64,000 nt of DNA from Deltaproteobacteria bacterium (GCA_022601195.1 JAHZIX010000033.1:47699-111698), one strand, 5' to 3'; positions 26,424-35,458 are shown, counted from the stretch's first letter. The notes: generated from the letters alone by a model not told the origin. Translations and numbers: made by a program.

Positions 26424-27032
26424 CTAGCTGAGGGCGGCGGCGAATCGGTCTGCCACGACCGACCAGTCGACTAGGTTCCACCAGGCCTTTACGTAGTCGG
26501 GGCGGCGGTTCTGGTAGTTCAGGTAGTACGCGTGTTCCCAGACGTCCAATCCCAGGAGGGGGGTTCGCCCTTCCATCAGGGGGCTGTCTTGGTTGGCGGT
26601 CGAAGAAACCTCGAGTTTGCCGTCGTTGAGGCAGAGCCAGGCCCATCCGGAGCCAAAGCGGGTACCTGCTGCCTTGGCGAACGCTTCCTGGAAGGCCTGG
26701 AAGCCGCCGAGGTCTCTTTCGATGGCCTCTGCTAGCTTGCCGGCCGGGGCACCGCCTCCGGTGGGGCTCATGCAAGGCCAGAAGAGGCTGTGGTTGGCAT
26801 GGCCTCCGCCGTTGTTGCGGACGGCGTTTCGAATGCCTTCGGGAACCGATTCAATACCCCGAAGGAGGTCTTCGATGCTCTTGCTGGCAAGATCATCATG
26901 GCCCTCCAGGGCTGCGTTGAGGTTGTTGACGTAGGCGTTATGGTGTTTTCCGTGGTGAATTTCCATGGTTCTAGCGTCAATATGGTCTTGGAGAGCGTCG
27001 TAGGCGTAGGGTAGATCCGGCAGCTGGTGCAT
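26424..27032 (-). CDS. sodB: Superoxide dismutase (Fe/Mn)
   Basis: Dismutates superoxide in the cytoplasm. 202 residues from ATG 27032 (MHQLPDLPYAYDALQ) with AAGGAG nine bases upstream; a longer frame running back to 27326 is not homologous. Metal ligands are in place: the first His in MEIHHGKHHNAYV, the second in NHSLFWPCMSP, and the third and fourth in LDVWEHAYYLNYQNRR. GSGWAWL is also typical. Residue choice alone does not settle iron against manganese; the symbol is a best guess. No signal peptide is seen. Confidence 0.94.
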   Translation of the reverse strand: MHQLPDLPYAYDALQDHIDARTMEIHHGKHHNAYVNNLNAALEGHDDLASKSIEDLLRGIESVPEGIRNAVRNNGGGHANHSLFWPCMSPTGGGAPAGKLAEAIERDLGGFQAFQEAFAKAAGTRFGSGWAWLCLNDGKLEVSSTANQDSPLMEGRTPLLGLDVWEHAYYLNYQNRRPDYVKAWWNLVDWSVVADRFAAALS

Positions 27033-27296
27033 TATTTGAAACTCCTTAGTTGTGCGATTCGGTGGGCCATGAAACCCAGGGAATCCTAATTCTGTCATGA
27101 ACAAACCGGCTCGCGGTATCAGGCGGGGAAGTCGAGATTCTGCCTCGTCATCTTGAGACCTACTCGCCGCTGGGCCTGTGCATTTCGGCTCTTCGGAGCT
27201 CGGAGGCAGGTTGAATCCTGGTCGAAAAGGCCCAAAAGGGGCAAGGGGGGGAGCCTTCTCGAGTCGAGGTCCTTTCGGGCTAAAACGAGACGACCG

Positions 27297-27326
27297 TTGA
27301 CTTCCTTCGATACCCTTGGGTACCAT
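27297..27326 (+). promoter_or_regulatory. Promoter of the tRNA-Val/tRNA-Asp unit
   Basis: TTGACT (27297-27302), an 18-base spacer, and TACCAT (27321-27326), ending 19 bases before the first base of tRNA-Val. The -35 is five of six and the -10 four of six. Spacing to the tRNA 5' end fits a short leader. The 260 bases further upstream, back to sod, show no gene. Confidence 0.55.
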
Positions 27327-27345
27327 TAGCCGCCCTGGCCGCCGG

Positions 27346-27420
27346 GGGAGGTTAGCTCAGTGGTAGAGCACCTGCTTTACACGCAGGGGGTCGCGGGTTC
27401 AAGTCCCACACCTCCCACCA
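27346..27420 (+). tRNA. tRNA-Val (UAC)
   Basis: 75 bases. Acceptor GGGAGGT pairs with ACCTCCC; D-arm GCTCAGTGGTAGAGC; anticodon stem CCTGC/GCAGG with loop TTTACAC (anticodon TAC); T-loop TTCAAGT; encoded CCA end. All arms are canonical. Confidence 0.96.
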
Positions 27421-27458
27421 AATCTGGTAAGCTCAGCGGCCGATAAAGAGACTTATGC

Positions 27459-27535
27459 GGGGTCGTAGTTCAGCTGGTTAGAATGCCGGCCTGTCACGCC
27501 GGAGGTCGCGGGTTCGAGTCCCGTCGGCCCCGCCA
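27459..27535 (+). tRNA. tRNA-Asp (GUC)
   Basis: 77 bases, 38 bases after tRNA-Val and probably on the same transcript. Acceptor GGGGTCG pairs with CGGCCCC (one G-U); anticodon loop CTGTCAC carries GTC in a GCCGGC-type stem; T-loop TTCGAGT; encoded GCCA end. Confidence 0.96.
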
Positions 27536-28112
27536 TTCAGTCTCCTTACCACTCTACGTCTCCATACCCTCGGTCTCCAGATCATTAGCTAGTTGCTCCC
27601 TCAATGCCTAGTTGGCGGAAGCAGGATCTGCATCAAGGTAGATTCCTCTGGCTTTAGGCCGCCGGACGGCTCATGGCTTAGGAACCTGTCGTGGAGGTCT
27701 CTGGTTTGGGGCACTGCTGAGGTTTTTGTGGTGAACCCAGCGGCGAAACAAGGGGCTCGCCGGAGGTTTACCGAGAGTTTTTCTACATCGAGTCGCCGCT
27801 CGCTAGCCAGAGAGAGTTTCTCCACGGGCACTTAGAGTGCTGGCGGCAGCTCAGGCTTGACCCGGTGATGGGAAACAGGTAGCGTCGAGGGCTCTTGGTA
27901 GTTCTAAGGAGAGCTGCCAGGGCGAAAACAAGAGATTGGGATTCCAGAGAGAGCAAGTCGATACATCTGCGCAATAGCGCGGTGGCCGATAGTGCTTTGA
28001 TTGGTAGAAGAGAGATTCTGCAAGAAAGAGCAGAATTTCTCTCAAGGGTGCGCTGGGGCCACTACCTAGCGCGTCGTTCTCTCAACGGATCCTCTCAAAG
28101 GAGCTTTTCATC
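27536..28112. other. 577-bp gap with a strong hairpin before rpmG
   Basis: No convincing gene in either strand: the open frames here overlap one another, have no ribosome sites and look like nothing known. At 28010-28043 there is a long hairpin: GAGAG and ATTCTGC pair with GCAGAAT and CTCTC, with a TT bulge and an 8-base A-rich loop. It lacks a T-run, so it is not a simple terminator; it lies 70 bases before the rpmG start and may be a leader structure or part of a small RNA. Confidence 0.4.
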
Positions 28113-28268
28113 ATGCGCGAGAAGATTAAGTTGGTCTCCACGGCCGGAACTGGCTATTTCTACACGACTACCAAGAATAAGAAGAGTGCCGCCGAGAAGT
28201 TGGTACTGAAAAAATATGATCCGAAGGTTCGCCGCCACGTCGAATTCAAAGAGCAGAAGCTGCGCTAG
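28113..28268 (+). CDS. rpmG: 50S ribosomal protein L33
   Basis: 51 residues starting MREKIKLVSTAGTGYFYTTT, with KYDPKVRRHVEFKEQKLR at the C-terminus, the standard L33 pattern. No CxxC zinc pairs, so it is the C-minus form. AAGGAG lies eight bases before ATG 28113. In many bacteria rpmG is followed by secE and nusG, but here a terminator follows and the next gene is on the opposite strand. Confidence 0.95.
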   Translation: MREKIKLVSTAGTGYFYTTTKNKKSAAEKLVLKKYDPKVRRHVEFKEQKLR

Positions 28269-28295
28269 CCTTTTCTTCGAAGTGAGGACCTGCCT

Positions 28296-28337
28296 GGGGA
28301 CGAAAGTCCCCTCGCGGGCTACTTCCAACCCGCTTTT
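28296..28337 (+). terminator. Double hairpin terminator after rpmG
   Basis: First stem GGGGAC/GTCCCC closed by a GAAA tetraloop (28296-28311), then stem GCGGG/CCCGC with a 10-base loop (28314-28333) followed directly by TTTT. The second hairpin is the likely intrinsic terminator. Confidence 0.75.
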
Positions 28338-28425
28338 CCATCCCGCTTCGAGGCTCCCCTAGCGAGTCTCAGATCCCCCGCAAATCCTAGTCTCCCTCAG
28401 AGTTAGCCCCACTCGGAGATTCGCA

Positions 28426-29841
28426 TCAGTTGGCCACATAGCCGAGACTGCGTAGCTCTTCTTTGAGCTCGTCTGACAGATCTTGGTCGCCAGCTCGATT
28501 CTCGAGATTCGAGAAGCGCTGCCGAATCTGCCCTTTCAGCTCTGCAACTCTGCCCGGGTGTTGCTCCGCCAGGTCAACTTGCTCCAGGGGGTCGGACTCC
28601 AGATCGTAGAGCTCGACGGTCCCGATGGGGTAGTGGTTATGAGGGCCATCAGCGAAACAAACGGGGACGATGGAGTCGGGGTTGACCACTAGTTTCCAGC
28701 CATCAAATTGAGCAGTCCGGATTCGCGAGTCGCCATACTCAGAGAAAGCAGGTTTGCCATCCCCACCCCGGGTGGGCCTTTCTAGGTAGGGTCTGAGGCT
28801 GACGCCATGGGATTCTTGCAAAGGCTCGATGGCCAAGAGGTCGAGAAGGGTAGGGGCGACATCTGAGAGCTCTACAGCCTGCGTTACCGCCGAGCCTGGA
28901 GAGATGAGGCCAGGAGCACTGATTCCTAAGGGAACATGAAGGGTGCTTTGGTAGACCGAACAGGCGTGGTAGATGTAGCCATGGTGCTGGTATAGGTCTT
29001 CGCCGTGGTCGGCGAGGAACACCACGAGGGTTTTCTCTAGCCCCCCTCGATCCTTGAGTCCGTCCAAAAGTCGGGCTACCAATCGGTCCGTACCGATGAC
29101 AGCGGCGTCATAGATAGCATCTAGGCGTCGAATGTCGTCCTGGTCCAGCTTCTCGCTATTTTTCATGACTGCATTCAGTCGCCATTTCTTGGCAACTAGG
29201 TCCCCTTGATAGTCCGGGTCCAATTCTGAGACGAGGTGCTCGCCGCCGTTGTAGTAGGGCCCGTGGGCACCGAATAGGTGAACCCAGAGAAAATAAGGGC
29301 GTTTCTCCTTCTGCTCGTCCATCCACTCCAGCGCCCACTGGACACTACGTCCATCCCGGCCCTGGCTACAGCGAAAGGTATCCCACCCTTGGTGGTTCGC
29401 CTGACACATATTGCTGAGGTAAGCAGCTGTTTCGTACCCTTTGTCGTCCAGGATCTTGGGTAAGGTCGGCAGGTCGTCCGGCAGGTTGTAACCGTTCTGG
29501 ATGACTCCGTGTCCACTCGGGTAAAGGCCGGTAAGGGTCGTCGCCAGAGAGGGCCAGGTGAGGGCCCTGGGGGAATTGGCATTGGCAAAACGAATCCCCG
29601 AGCTCAGGAGGTTGTCGATGTTGGGGCTGGTTACGTGGTCGTCATATCCATAGCTATTGAGGCGGTCTGCCCGCAGGGTATCCACGGTGACTAGAAGAAC
29701 ATTCCAGCCCTCGGCAGCTCCCGCGAGGGATGGGGTCGGAGCAGCTGGGGGCACCTTTTCCTTGCAGCCTACAAGGAGGAAGGGGAGAGCGAGGTAGGTC
29801 AGGAGCCATCGACGCCAGCTCAGAGCTTTTGCGTCTCGCAT
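28426..29841 (-). CDS. Sulfatase-fold lipoprotein (alkaline phosphatase superfamily)
   Basis: 471 residues from ATG 29841 (MRDAKALSWRRW); a frame to 29934 would add a basic leader. A lipobox (LLVGC, Cys near residue 26) marks a secreted lipoprotein. The metal-binding VTVDTLRADRLNSYGY, the FLADHGEDLYQHHGY His/Asp block and DVAPTLLDLL are sulfatase-like. The nucleophile loop reads TWPSL where sulfatases have C/S-x-P-S-R, so the formylglycine Cys is replaced by Thr and the Arg by Leu. Phosphodiester or phosphoglycerol chemistry is therefore as plausible as sulfate ester cleavage. Monocistronic as far as can be seen. Confidence 0.82.
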   Translation of the reverse strand: MRDAKALSWRRWLLTYLALPFLLVGCKEKVPPAAPTPSLAGAAEGWNVLLVTVDTLRADRLNSYGYDDHVTSPNIDNLLSSGIRFANANSPRALTWPSLATTLTGLYPSGHGVIQNGYNLPDDLPTLPKILDDKGYETAAYLSNMCQANHQGWDTFRCSQGRDGRSVQWALEWMDEQKEKRPYFLWVHLFGAHGPYYNGGEHLVSELDPDYQGDLVAKKWRLNAVMKNSEKLDQDDIRRLDAIYDAAVIGTDRLVARLLDGLKDRGGLEKTLVVFLADHGEDLYQHHGYIYHACSVYQSTLHVPLGISAPGLISPGSAVTQAVELSDVAPTLLDLLAIEPLQESHGVSLRPYLERPTRGGDGKPAFSEYGDSRIRTAQFDGWKLVVNPDSIVPVCFADGPHNHYPIGTVELYDLESDPLEQVDLAEQHPGRVAELKGQIRQRFSNLENRAGDQDLSDELKEELRSLGYVAN

Positions 29842-30218
29842 GGATTTGCCTCTAGCGGGCTTCGGGGGACGCCTTCTTTTCGAGGAATCCCCGGCAAGAT
29901 TCTGTTTGGTGTCCGGTGTCTTCCTCTTTCTCAATGCTAGAACCCTCTTTTTTCTGCAGACCCGCGATTTTCCCCAGCAACCTGGGGTGATTAGGCCGCT
30001 CCGTCGAAGCTACAGTCTACCAAGATAGGGCGAGTCCTAGGCGGCCAGCTTGGTTCAGCCAAGAGGCCGTTGTTCGCGTTTCTTGAGCAGGAACCTAACT
30101 TGCTAAAAGATTGATGTGGTAGGCTAGCTGGGCTTGCTGCTTCGACCTTTCTGGGGTCGACCCAAACTCCTACATTCTGAATTCGCTCTTCCGCTTCCTT
30201 TATTCGAGGAGCGGACGG
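29842..30218. other. Divergent spacer, no gene seen
   Basis: About 375 bases between the sulfatase-fold gene and the ECF-like sigma gene. The first part could encode an N-terminal extension of the sulfatase-fold protein. It presumably carries divergent promoters, but no well-matched -35/-10 pair stands out. Confidence 0.35.
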
Positions 30219-30821
30219 ATGAGCACTGGTACCCCTGCATCGAGCGAGATCGATTCACAAACCCTTTGGAGCACCTTCATTGGCCGATACGGCGGCTTGC
30301 TGGCGAGCTATCTTCGCAGCCATTTCATCCGGTTGGGGATGAGAACCTCGGTGGAGGAGTTGGAAGAAGCCCTGCAGGAGGCCTACTTCCGTCTCCTTGC
30401 TCAGTCCCCGGCGGGGGCTGGGCCGCGGATTCAGCGCAGGCGCGAGGCAGAGATTCGGGTTTACCTCCGGCAGGTCGCCTGTAGTGTCGTGACAGATCGC
30501 TGGAGGCATCTACATGCAAGTAAGAGAGGCGGGGGAAATACCCCTCACCTCCAAGCGGATCGCTGGCCAGCGTTTGAAGAGCTCTTGGATCCCCGTCCAA
30601 GTGCTGAAGATCGCCTCTTGAGACGAGAAAAGTGCCAGCTTCTCGTGGCCCGCTATCGAGGGTCTTCCAAGGTGACGAAACGAAGAGATCTCATGATTCT
30701 GCGGATGGCTCTGGTCGAGGGATGGACCTGTCATGAGATTGTCGAGCGCCTTGATGGCTCGTTGAGGGCGAGCAGTGTGAGCTCTGTGGTGGCCCGTTGG
30801 CGGCAAAGGTTGGCGAGTTGA
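30219..30821 (+). CDS. ECF-like sigma factor
   Basis: 200 residues. Region 2-like segment (LWSTFIGRYGGLLASYL, EELEEALQEAYFRLLAQSP, VYLRQVACSVVTDRWRHLHA) and a divergent region 4 (RDLMILRMALVEGWTCHEIVERLDG). Region 4 has an unusual spacing and ends in SSVSSVVARWRQRL instead of a typical recognition helix, so promoter recognition may differ. ATG 30219 has GAGGAG seven bases upstream. Only 15 bases separate it from the deacetylase-like gene. No anti-sigma gene is adjacent. Confidence 0.75.
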   Translation: MSTGTPASSEIDSQTLWSTFIGRYGGLLASYLRSHFIRLGMRTSVEELEEALQEAYFRLLAQSPAGAGPRIQRRREAEIRVYLRQVACSVVTDRWRHLHASKRGGGNTPHLQADRWPAFEELLDPRPSAEDRLLRREKCQLLVARYRGSSKVTKRRDLMILRMALVEGWTCHEIVERLDGSLRASSVSSVVARWRQRLAS

Positions 30822-30836
30822 AATAGAATACCGGCT

Positions 30837-31778
30837 ATGACTTGTGTGTTCACCTCAGCCCGGTGCCTCGAGCATCGGGCACCGGCAGGCTATCCGGAGC
30901 GCCCTGAGCGGCTGGATGGCATTCTCGTCGCCTTACAAAACCGGGGCATCGAGATCGTCGAGGCTACTGCCGATTCGCGGTCGGAGGTCAGTGTTGAAGC
31001 GGTTCATGATCCGGAATACGTGGGGAGATTCGAACGGGCTGTCGAACGTGGAGACGGGCTGTTGGATTCTGCAGATAATCCACTGTCTCCAAATAGCTGG
31101 AAGGCAGCGTGGGGAGCTGTTCATGCCACGGTGATGGCAGCTCGGGCGACCGCAACGGGGGAGGCAGAGAATGCTTTTTCCGCCGTCCGGCCGCCTGGGC
31201 ACCACGCCGAGCGCGGAGTCGCCATGGGATTCTGCTTCTTGAACAACGCGGCGGTCGCTGCAGACTATTTACTCCGCCATCATGGTCTCGAACGGGTCGC
31301 CATCTTTGACTTCGACGTGCATCACGGCAATGGCACGCAACACATCTTTGAGCATCGGAAGGACGTCTTCTACGCTAGCACTCATCAACACCCGTTTTAC
31401 CCGGGAACGGGCCAGCGGGAGGAGCGTGGCCTGGGCCAGGGGGAAGGAGCTACCCTCAATGTTCCTCTGCCGATGGGGACGGGAGATGAAGAATTTCTAA
31501 CCGCTGTGGACAACGAGATTCTGCCGGCCCTGGCAAAGTTCCAGCCGGAGGTTCTCATCGCCTCGGCAGGGTTCGATATTTGGCAGGATGACCCCCTAGG
31601 AGGGTTCCAGGTGAGCCTCAACGGAATCGCTGAGCTCGGTAAGCGGTTGAGGGCAGGAGCTCAGGAGATCTGTGACGGTCGGCTATTCTCAGTACTGGAG
31701 GGGGGCTACGATCTGCCATCCCTCGGAGATTTGGCTTTCTCCTACCTAACTGGAGACACGAGGGTTGCCAGTAGCTGA
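30837..31778 (+). CDS. Histone deacetylase family protein (class II-like)
   Basis: Zinc-dependent amidohydrolase of the arginase/deacetylase fold; bacterial members deacetylate acetyl-lysine, acetylpolyamines or acetoin-related substrates. 313 residues. The catalytic His pair (RPPGHHAERGVAMGFC), the zinc ligands in IFDFDVHHGNGTQHIF, and ASAGFDIWQDDPLGG and the active-site Tyr loop LEGGYDLPSLG are all intact. ATG 30837, no strong ribosome site, so it is probably coupled to the sigma gene 15 bases upstream. The substrate is unknown. Confidence 0.9.
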   Translation: MTCVFTSARCLEHRAPAGYPERPERLDGILVALQNRGIEIVEATADSRSEVSVEAVHDPEYVGRFERAVERGDGLLDSADNPLSPNSWKAAWGAVHATVMAARATATGEAENAFSAVRPPGHHAERGVAMGFCFLNNAAVAADYLLRHHGLERVAIFDFDVHHGNGTQHIFEHRKDVFYASTHQHPFYPGTGQREERGLGQGEGATLNVPLPMGTGDEEFLTAVDNEILPALAKFQPEVLIASAGFDIWQDDPLGGFQVSLNGIAELGKRLRAGAQEICDGRLFSVLEGGYDLPSLGDLAFSYLTGDTRVASS

Positions 31779-31839
31779 GGAGAGCTGGACGTCTGCTGGT
31801 TTCGCGGAGGGGTTCAGAGGCTTTTTGGCAGGAGATAAA

Positions 31840-31869
31840 TTGACTTTTTCGAATAGCGAGCGGTAGAAT
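31840..31869 (+). promoter_or_regulatory. Sigma70-type promoter of the Ig-like protein gene
   Basis: TTGACT (31840-31845), an 18-base spacer and TAGAAT (31864-31869), each five of six against consensus. It lies 110 bases upstream of the ATG, leaving a leader of about 100 bases that is AT-rich and without a gene. Confidence 0.65.
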
Positions 31870-31979
31870 CCTGCGAAAAGTTCATGTAATACATTAGGCT
31901 AGGACAATTAGTCATCGAAAATGACAGACTTTTCAGCGGTATCCATCGCCCCCTCGTGCCGATACTGGAGGACCTAAAA

Positions 31980-33182
31980 ATGAAGCGCACCTGGCTTCTC
32001 GCAATCTTCTGTGGTTTCTTGTTGGCGCTTCCAGCTTCGGCGGCGCTTCCCATTGGTTCCCTGGGTGGAATTTCCGGCGGTGGAACTGCCGGTGGTGGCT
32101 TCTTGCCAATTCATGGTTGGTGCCTGGACGACGATGGCATCGCTGCGGTCGACATCTATGTCGACGGACTGATCGCGGGGAGAGCCTTCTATGGCACCCG
32201 ACGCCCCGATGTTGAGCGAGCCCGACCGGGCTTTCCCAACTCAGCAAACGCCGGGTTCGGTATACAGCTCAACACCGCCCGTTATACCAACGGTCTCCAC
32301 ACGGTGGAGGCTCAATGTATCGCCAACAGTGGCGAGCGGCGTTTCCTTCGCGCCAAGGTGCTGGAATTTACCAACACCACTCACACTCTAGTGCCCTTTG
32401 GCCGGATTGATTTCCCCAGCCGCAACGCCCAACTGTTTGGCAACTGCAATGTCGCCGACTTCCCTCGGCGCTACAGCATCGTCGAAGGTTGGACCCTGGA
32501 CCTGGGGGTCGAGATTGGCGACGAGGGTGTGAGCTACGTCGAGCTGTTGATCGACGGATCGGTATTCGCAAATAGCCGTCTGGATTGTATCCACAACCCG
32601 GACTCCGGCGGCTTGACCAACTGTTTCGGTTTGACGAGGCAGGATATCGAGAGAAACTTCCCTGGTGCTAAGGATTCCCCCAATGCCGGCTTCCGGTTTG
32701 CCATGGACATCGGGGCGTTGTTGGAGTTCGGCTACACCCGGGGCTTCCATGTGCTGACCATCCGGGTTGGCGACATCACTGGCCAATTTGCCAATATCGC
32801 TGAGATTCCGGTGGTCTTCCTTTGTGACGATGACGTCGACAATCAGGGAGCCTTTGGCCAGGTGGGGCGACCTCAGAATGGTCAAACTCATGCCGGCACG
32901 GTCAATGTGGTGGGATGGGCTCTCGATTGGGAAGGAATCCGCGAGATCGATATTCATATCGATGGTGTCTCGGTAGGGACCGCAATTCAGGATCAAGCCA
33001 GACCGGTGATTCGCCGCCGCCATCCCGGTTTTCCCAACAGCCCACTACCCGGTTTTCGGTTTGGCCTGGACACGACTCAGTTTGAAAACGGCTTGCACCA
33101 GATTCAAGTTTTCGTGATCGACAATGCCCGCCCGGCTGGAGTGACCTTGATCGGAGAGCGGACCTTCACGGTTAGCAATTAG
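31980..33182 (+). CDS. Secreted protein with three Ig-like repeats
   Basis: 400 residues from ATG 31980 with GGAGG eight bases upstream. A signal peptide (MKRTWLLAIFCGFLLALPASA) is followed by a short Gly-rich stretch and three homologous domains of about 95-130 residues. Each begins HGWCLDDDGIAAVDIYVDG (or GWTLD..., GWALDWEGIREIDIHIDG) and ends in a PGFPNSxxxGFxxxxDTxxxxNGLHxIxV pattern. These resemble bacterial Ig-like surface domains. There is no catalytic domain, lipobox, LPxTG or membrane anchor. Its own good promoter and terminator suggest an independently and strongly expressed secreted protein. Confidence 0.83.
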   Translation: MKRTWLLAIFCGFLLALPASAALPIGSLGGISGGGTAGGGFLPIHGWCLDDDGIAAVDIYVDGLIAGRAFYGTRRPDVERARPGFPNSANAGFGIQLNTARYTNGLHTVEAQCIANSGERRFLRAKVLEFTNTTHTLVPFGRIDFPSRNAQLFGNCNVADFPRRYSIVEGWTLDLGVEIGDEGVSYVELLIDGSVFANSRLDCIHNPDSGGLTNCFGLTRQDIERNFPGAKDSPNAGFRFAMDIGALLEFGYTRGFHVLTIRVGDITGQFANIAEIPVVFLCDDDVDNQGAFGQVGRPQNGQTHAGTVNVVGWALDWEGIREIDIHIDGVSVGTAIQDQARPVIRRRHPGFPNSPLPGFRFGLDTTQFENGLHQIQVFVIDNARPAGVTLIGERTFTVSN

Positions 33183-33222
33183 TCGACTCGGCCTCCGCTG
33201 GCTCCGAGCTAGGAGCTTCAAG

Positions 33223-33260
33223 AAATGCCTCCTGCCGTTCTCAGGGTGGGGGGCATTTTT
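33223..33260 (+). terminator. Rho-independent terminator of the Ig-like gene
   Basis: AAATGCCTCC pairs with the GGGGGGCATTT region (one G-U) around a loop of about 15 bases and ends in TTTTT. It starts 41 bases after the stop codon. Confidence 0.8.
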
Positions 33261-33680
33261 GCGTTCTACCTACCGGGCAGATGGTGAGCTCGACCCATTC
33301 GGTCCACCCCCTCCTATCGAGACCTTCAGGAAGACCCCCTACGCCCCCCTGCTTTGGAACTGGGTAGGCGGACCCGTCAGTCCAGGCTGAGGCCTCGCAG
33401 AAAAGGAATCAGAACGGATACATGGGGGACAACCGGAGGGAAGTCGAGGATAGCCTTGGACAGGCCAATCTCCCCGTTTACTCGATAGGTCGACCTTACG
33501 AGTCGCTGGAAATTTGCCGGCAGACCAGAATTTTCCTGGTCTGCAAGCCGAGGCCTGATCTTCCCTAATGGCCAGCGGCTTGGAGTGAATGGTGGTTTCA
33601 GGCCGGGCTGGCCCAAGATTCAAGGGTGATCTGCGGATACCAAGACCGGACAAGGCGGAGGTCGTCTCCGCCGGAGACGA
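33261..33680. other. 420-bp gap, no gene recognised
   Basis: Between the terminator of the Ig-like gene and the 3' end of ctpA. Short minus-strand open frames exist (for example about 33339-33653) but they have no ribosome site, no recognisable motif and composition typical of chance frames. No RNA gene or strong hairpin was noticed. Confidence 0.5.
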
Positions 33681-35378
33681 CTAGTTGGTCTTTGGCTCGG
33701 CGGTCTCGATTTCGCCAACGCCCGCCTCGAGGTCGCTTTTGCTGAGGGAAGCCCGACGCTCTGTCTCGAGTTGCAACCTCTGCCGTGAGGCGAGCAGTTC
33801 GCTAGCATCGCCGAATAGCTCGAGGGCTGCTTGGATCTGGTCGTCGCCCTTGGAGAGGACTCGGTGCCAGGCTTCTTGGCCGAAAGAAGCGTTGAAGATC
33901 TCAGCGTGGATTTGCCGGCTCACGAACTCACGGGTCTCCGGGTTGTCGAGATCTTCCTTCAATTCTTCCTTGGTGCCGATCTCCTCTTCTTCGAGCCAGT
34001 TACGGAACTCCGTGACCAGCTGAGCCGGCGGCTTCCAAGCCTCGCTCTTGATCGGCTTGCGGTTGTGGTAGTCGACGGCGAAGTCGAAGAAGGCGTTGTG
34101 GGTAAAGAGCCGCTGGAGAAAAGGGGAGACGGCTCGGGGTTCCAGGGCGATGTCGGGGGTGATGCCTCCGCCACCGTAGACCTTTCTTCCCAGATCTGTT
34201 TCGTAGGTATCCTCTGCGGTGTGTGCAGTGGGCGCCTCACTCTCACTCCCATCCTCACCCTCCAGTAGATTCGCTTCTGCCGTTTGAGGATTGTAGGCAT
34301 AGTAGTCGTAATAAGAGCTGTAGTCTCTCTGGATGAGGCGTCCGGAAGGGGTGTAGTACTTGGCGGTAGTGAGGGCCAGTCCGGCGCCGTAGGAGAGGCT
34401 GTAAACCGTTTGCACCAGACCCTTGCCCCAAGTGGGAGATCCGGCGATGATGCCGATGTCGTGGTCTTGGATAGCTCCAGCGAGGATTTCTGCTGCCGAA
34501 GCGGTGCCGCTATTGACGAGCACGACGATGGGAGCTTCCATGTCTGACCGGCGCTCGTCGGCGTAGAAAGTTTGGTGAGAGCTGCGAGTGCGACCTCGGG
34601 TCTCAACGATGCGGGTCCCCTTGGGTACGAAGAGCTCTCCCACCTCGATGGCTTGATCCAGTAGCCCGCCTCCGTTGTTGCGGAGGTCGATCAGTAGGCG
34701 CTTCATGCCCTGAGAGCGCAGCTCGGCCAACTTCTCGGTCACTTCCTGGCCGGTGCTTCGGTTGAAGTCAGTGATCCGCATATAGCCAGTGTCCGGAGTC
34801 ATCATGTAGGAGTATCGGACGGTTGTCTGAGGGATCTCGGCACGAATTACGGTCATTTCGAGGGGCTTGTCGAGGCCACGACGGAGCACGGTTATGGTCA
34901 CCGGAGTGCCTTTGGGGCCCTTCAACAGGCCGACCGCATCGTCGATGCTCATGGGTTCCGTGTCTTCACCGTCGATGGTGTCGATGATGTCCCCGGCACG
35001 GATTCCCAGACGAGAAGCGGGGCCGCCGTCGATGGGGGTAATGACGGTGACTCGACCATTCCTTTGACCAACTAGAATCCCCAGGCCAAAGAAGCTCGCC
35101 TGCTGCCGTTGGCGCATCCCGTCATAGGCCTGGGGTGCGAGAAAACTGGTGTGAGGATCCAAAGTGCGGGTCATTCCTTGGATCGAGGCGTAGACTAAGT
35201 CCCGATAGTTGATCTCCGCGCCGTAGTTCTGGCGGGCAACACCCAACAGCTCGGTGTACAATTTCATCGACTCGCGGGTTTCTTCGTTCAGCGCTTGGAT
35301 TCGGGTACCGTAAAAGGCTCCGGTCAGAATCGCTGCCGCAAATAGAAAGATTGCTGTCAATCGCCAGGGTTTTCTCAT
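33681..35378 (-). CDS. ctpA: C-terminal processing peptidase, S41 family
   Basis: Periplasmic serine protease that trims or degrades envelope proteins. 565 residues. An N-terminal hydrophobic segment (about 5-25) acts as signal or anchor. The PDZ domain (GRVTVITPIDGGPASRLGIRAGD, about 108-185) precedes the protease core with the catalytic Ser in VNSGTASAAEILAGA and Lys in SPTWGKGLVQTVY. A long C-terminal extension (about 370-565) is charged and helical. ATG at 35378. It is divergent from tatA/B. Confidence 0.94.
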   Translation of the reverse strand: MRKPWRLTAIFLFAAAILTGAFYGTRIQALNEETRESMKLYTELLGVARQNYGAEINYRDLVYASIQGMTRTLDPHTSFLAPQAYDGMRQRQQASFFGLGILVGQRNGRVTVITPIDGGPASRLGIRAGDIIDTIDGEDTEPMSIDDAVGLLKGPKGTPVTITVLRRGLDKPLEMTVIRAEIPQTTVRYSYMMTPDTGYMRITDFNRSTGQEVTEKLAELRSQGMKRLLIDLRNNGGGLLDQAIEVGELFVPKGTRIVETRGRTRSSHQTFYADERRSDMEAPIVVLVNSGTASAAEILAGAIQDHDIGIIAGSPTWGKGLVQTVYSLSYGAGLALTTAKYYTPSGRLIQRDYSSYYDYYAYNPQTAEANLLEGEDGSESEAPTAHTAEDTYETDLGRKVYGGGGITPDIALEPRAVSPFLQRLFTHNAFFDFAVDYHNRKPIKSEAWKPPAQLVTEFRNWLEEEEIGTKEELKEDLDNPETREFVSRQIHAEIFNASFGQEAWHRVLSKGDDQIQAALELFGDASELLASRQRLQLETERRASLSKSDLEAGVGEIETAEPKTN

Positions 35379-35458
35379 GATGTCAGTCTACCATCGAAAG
35401 GAGGGGAAGGTTTCACGGCAGCCCTAGGTCTTTGGGTGAGCCACAAACCTCTCGTCCC

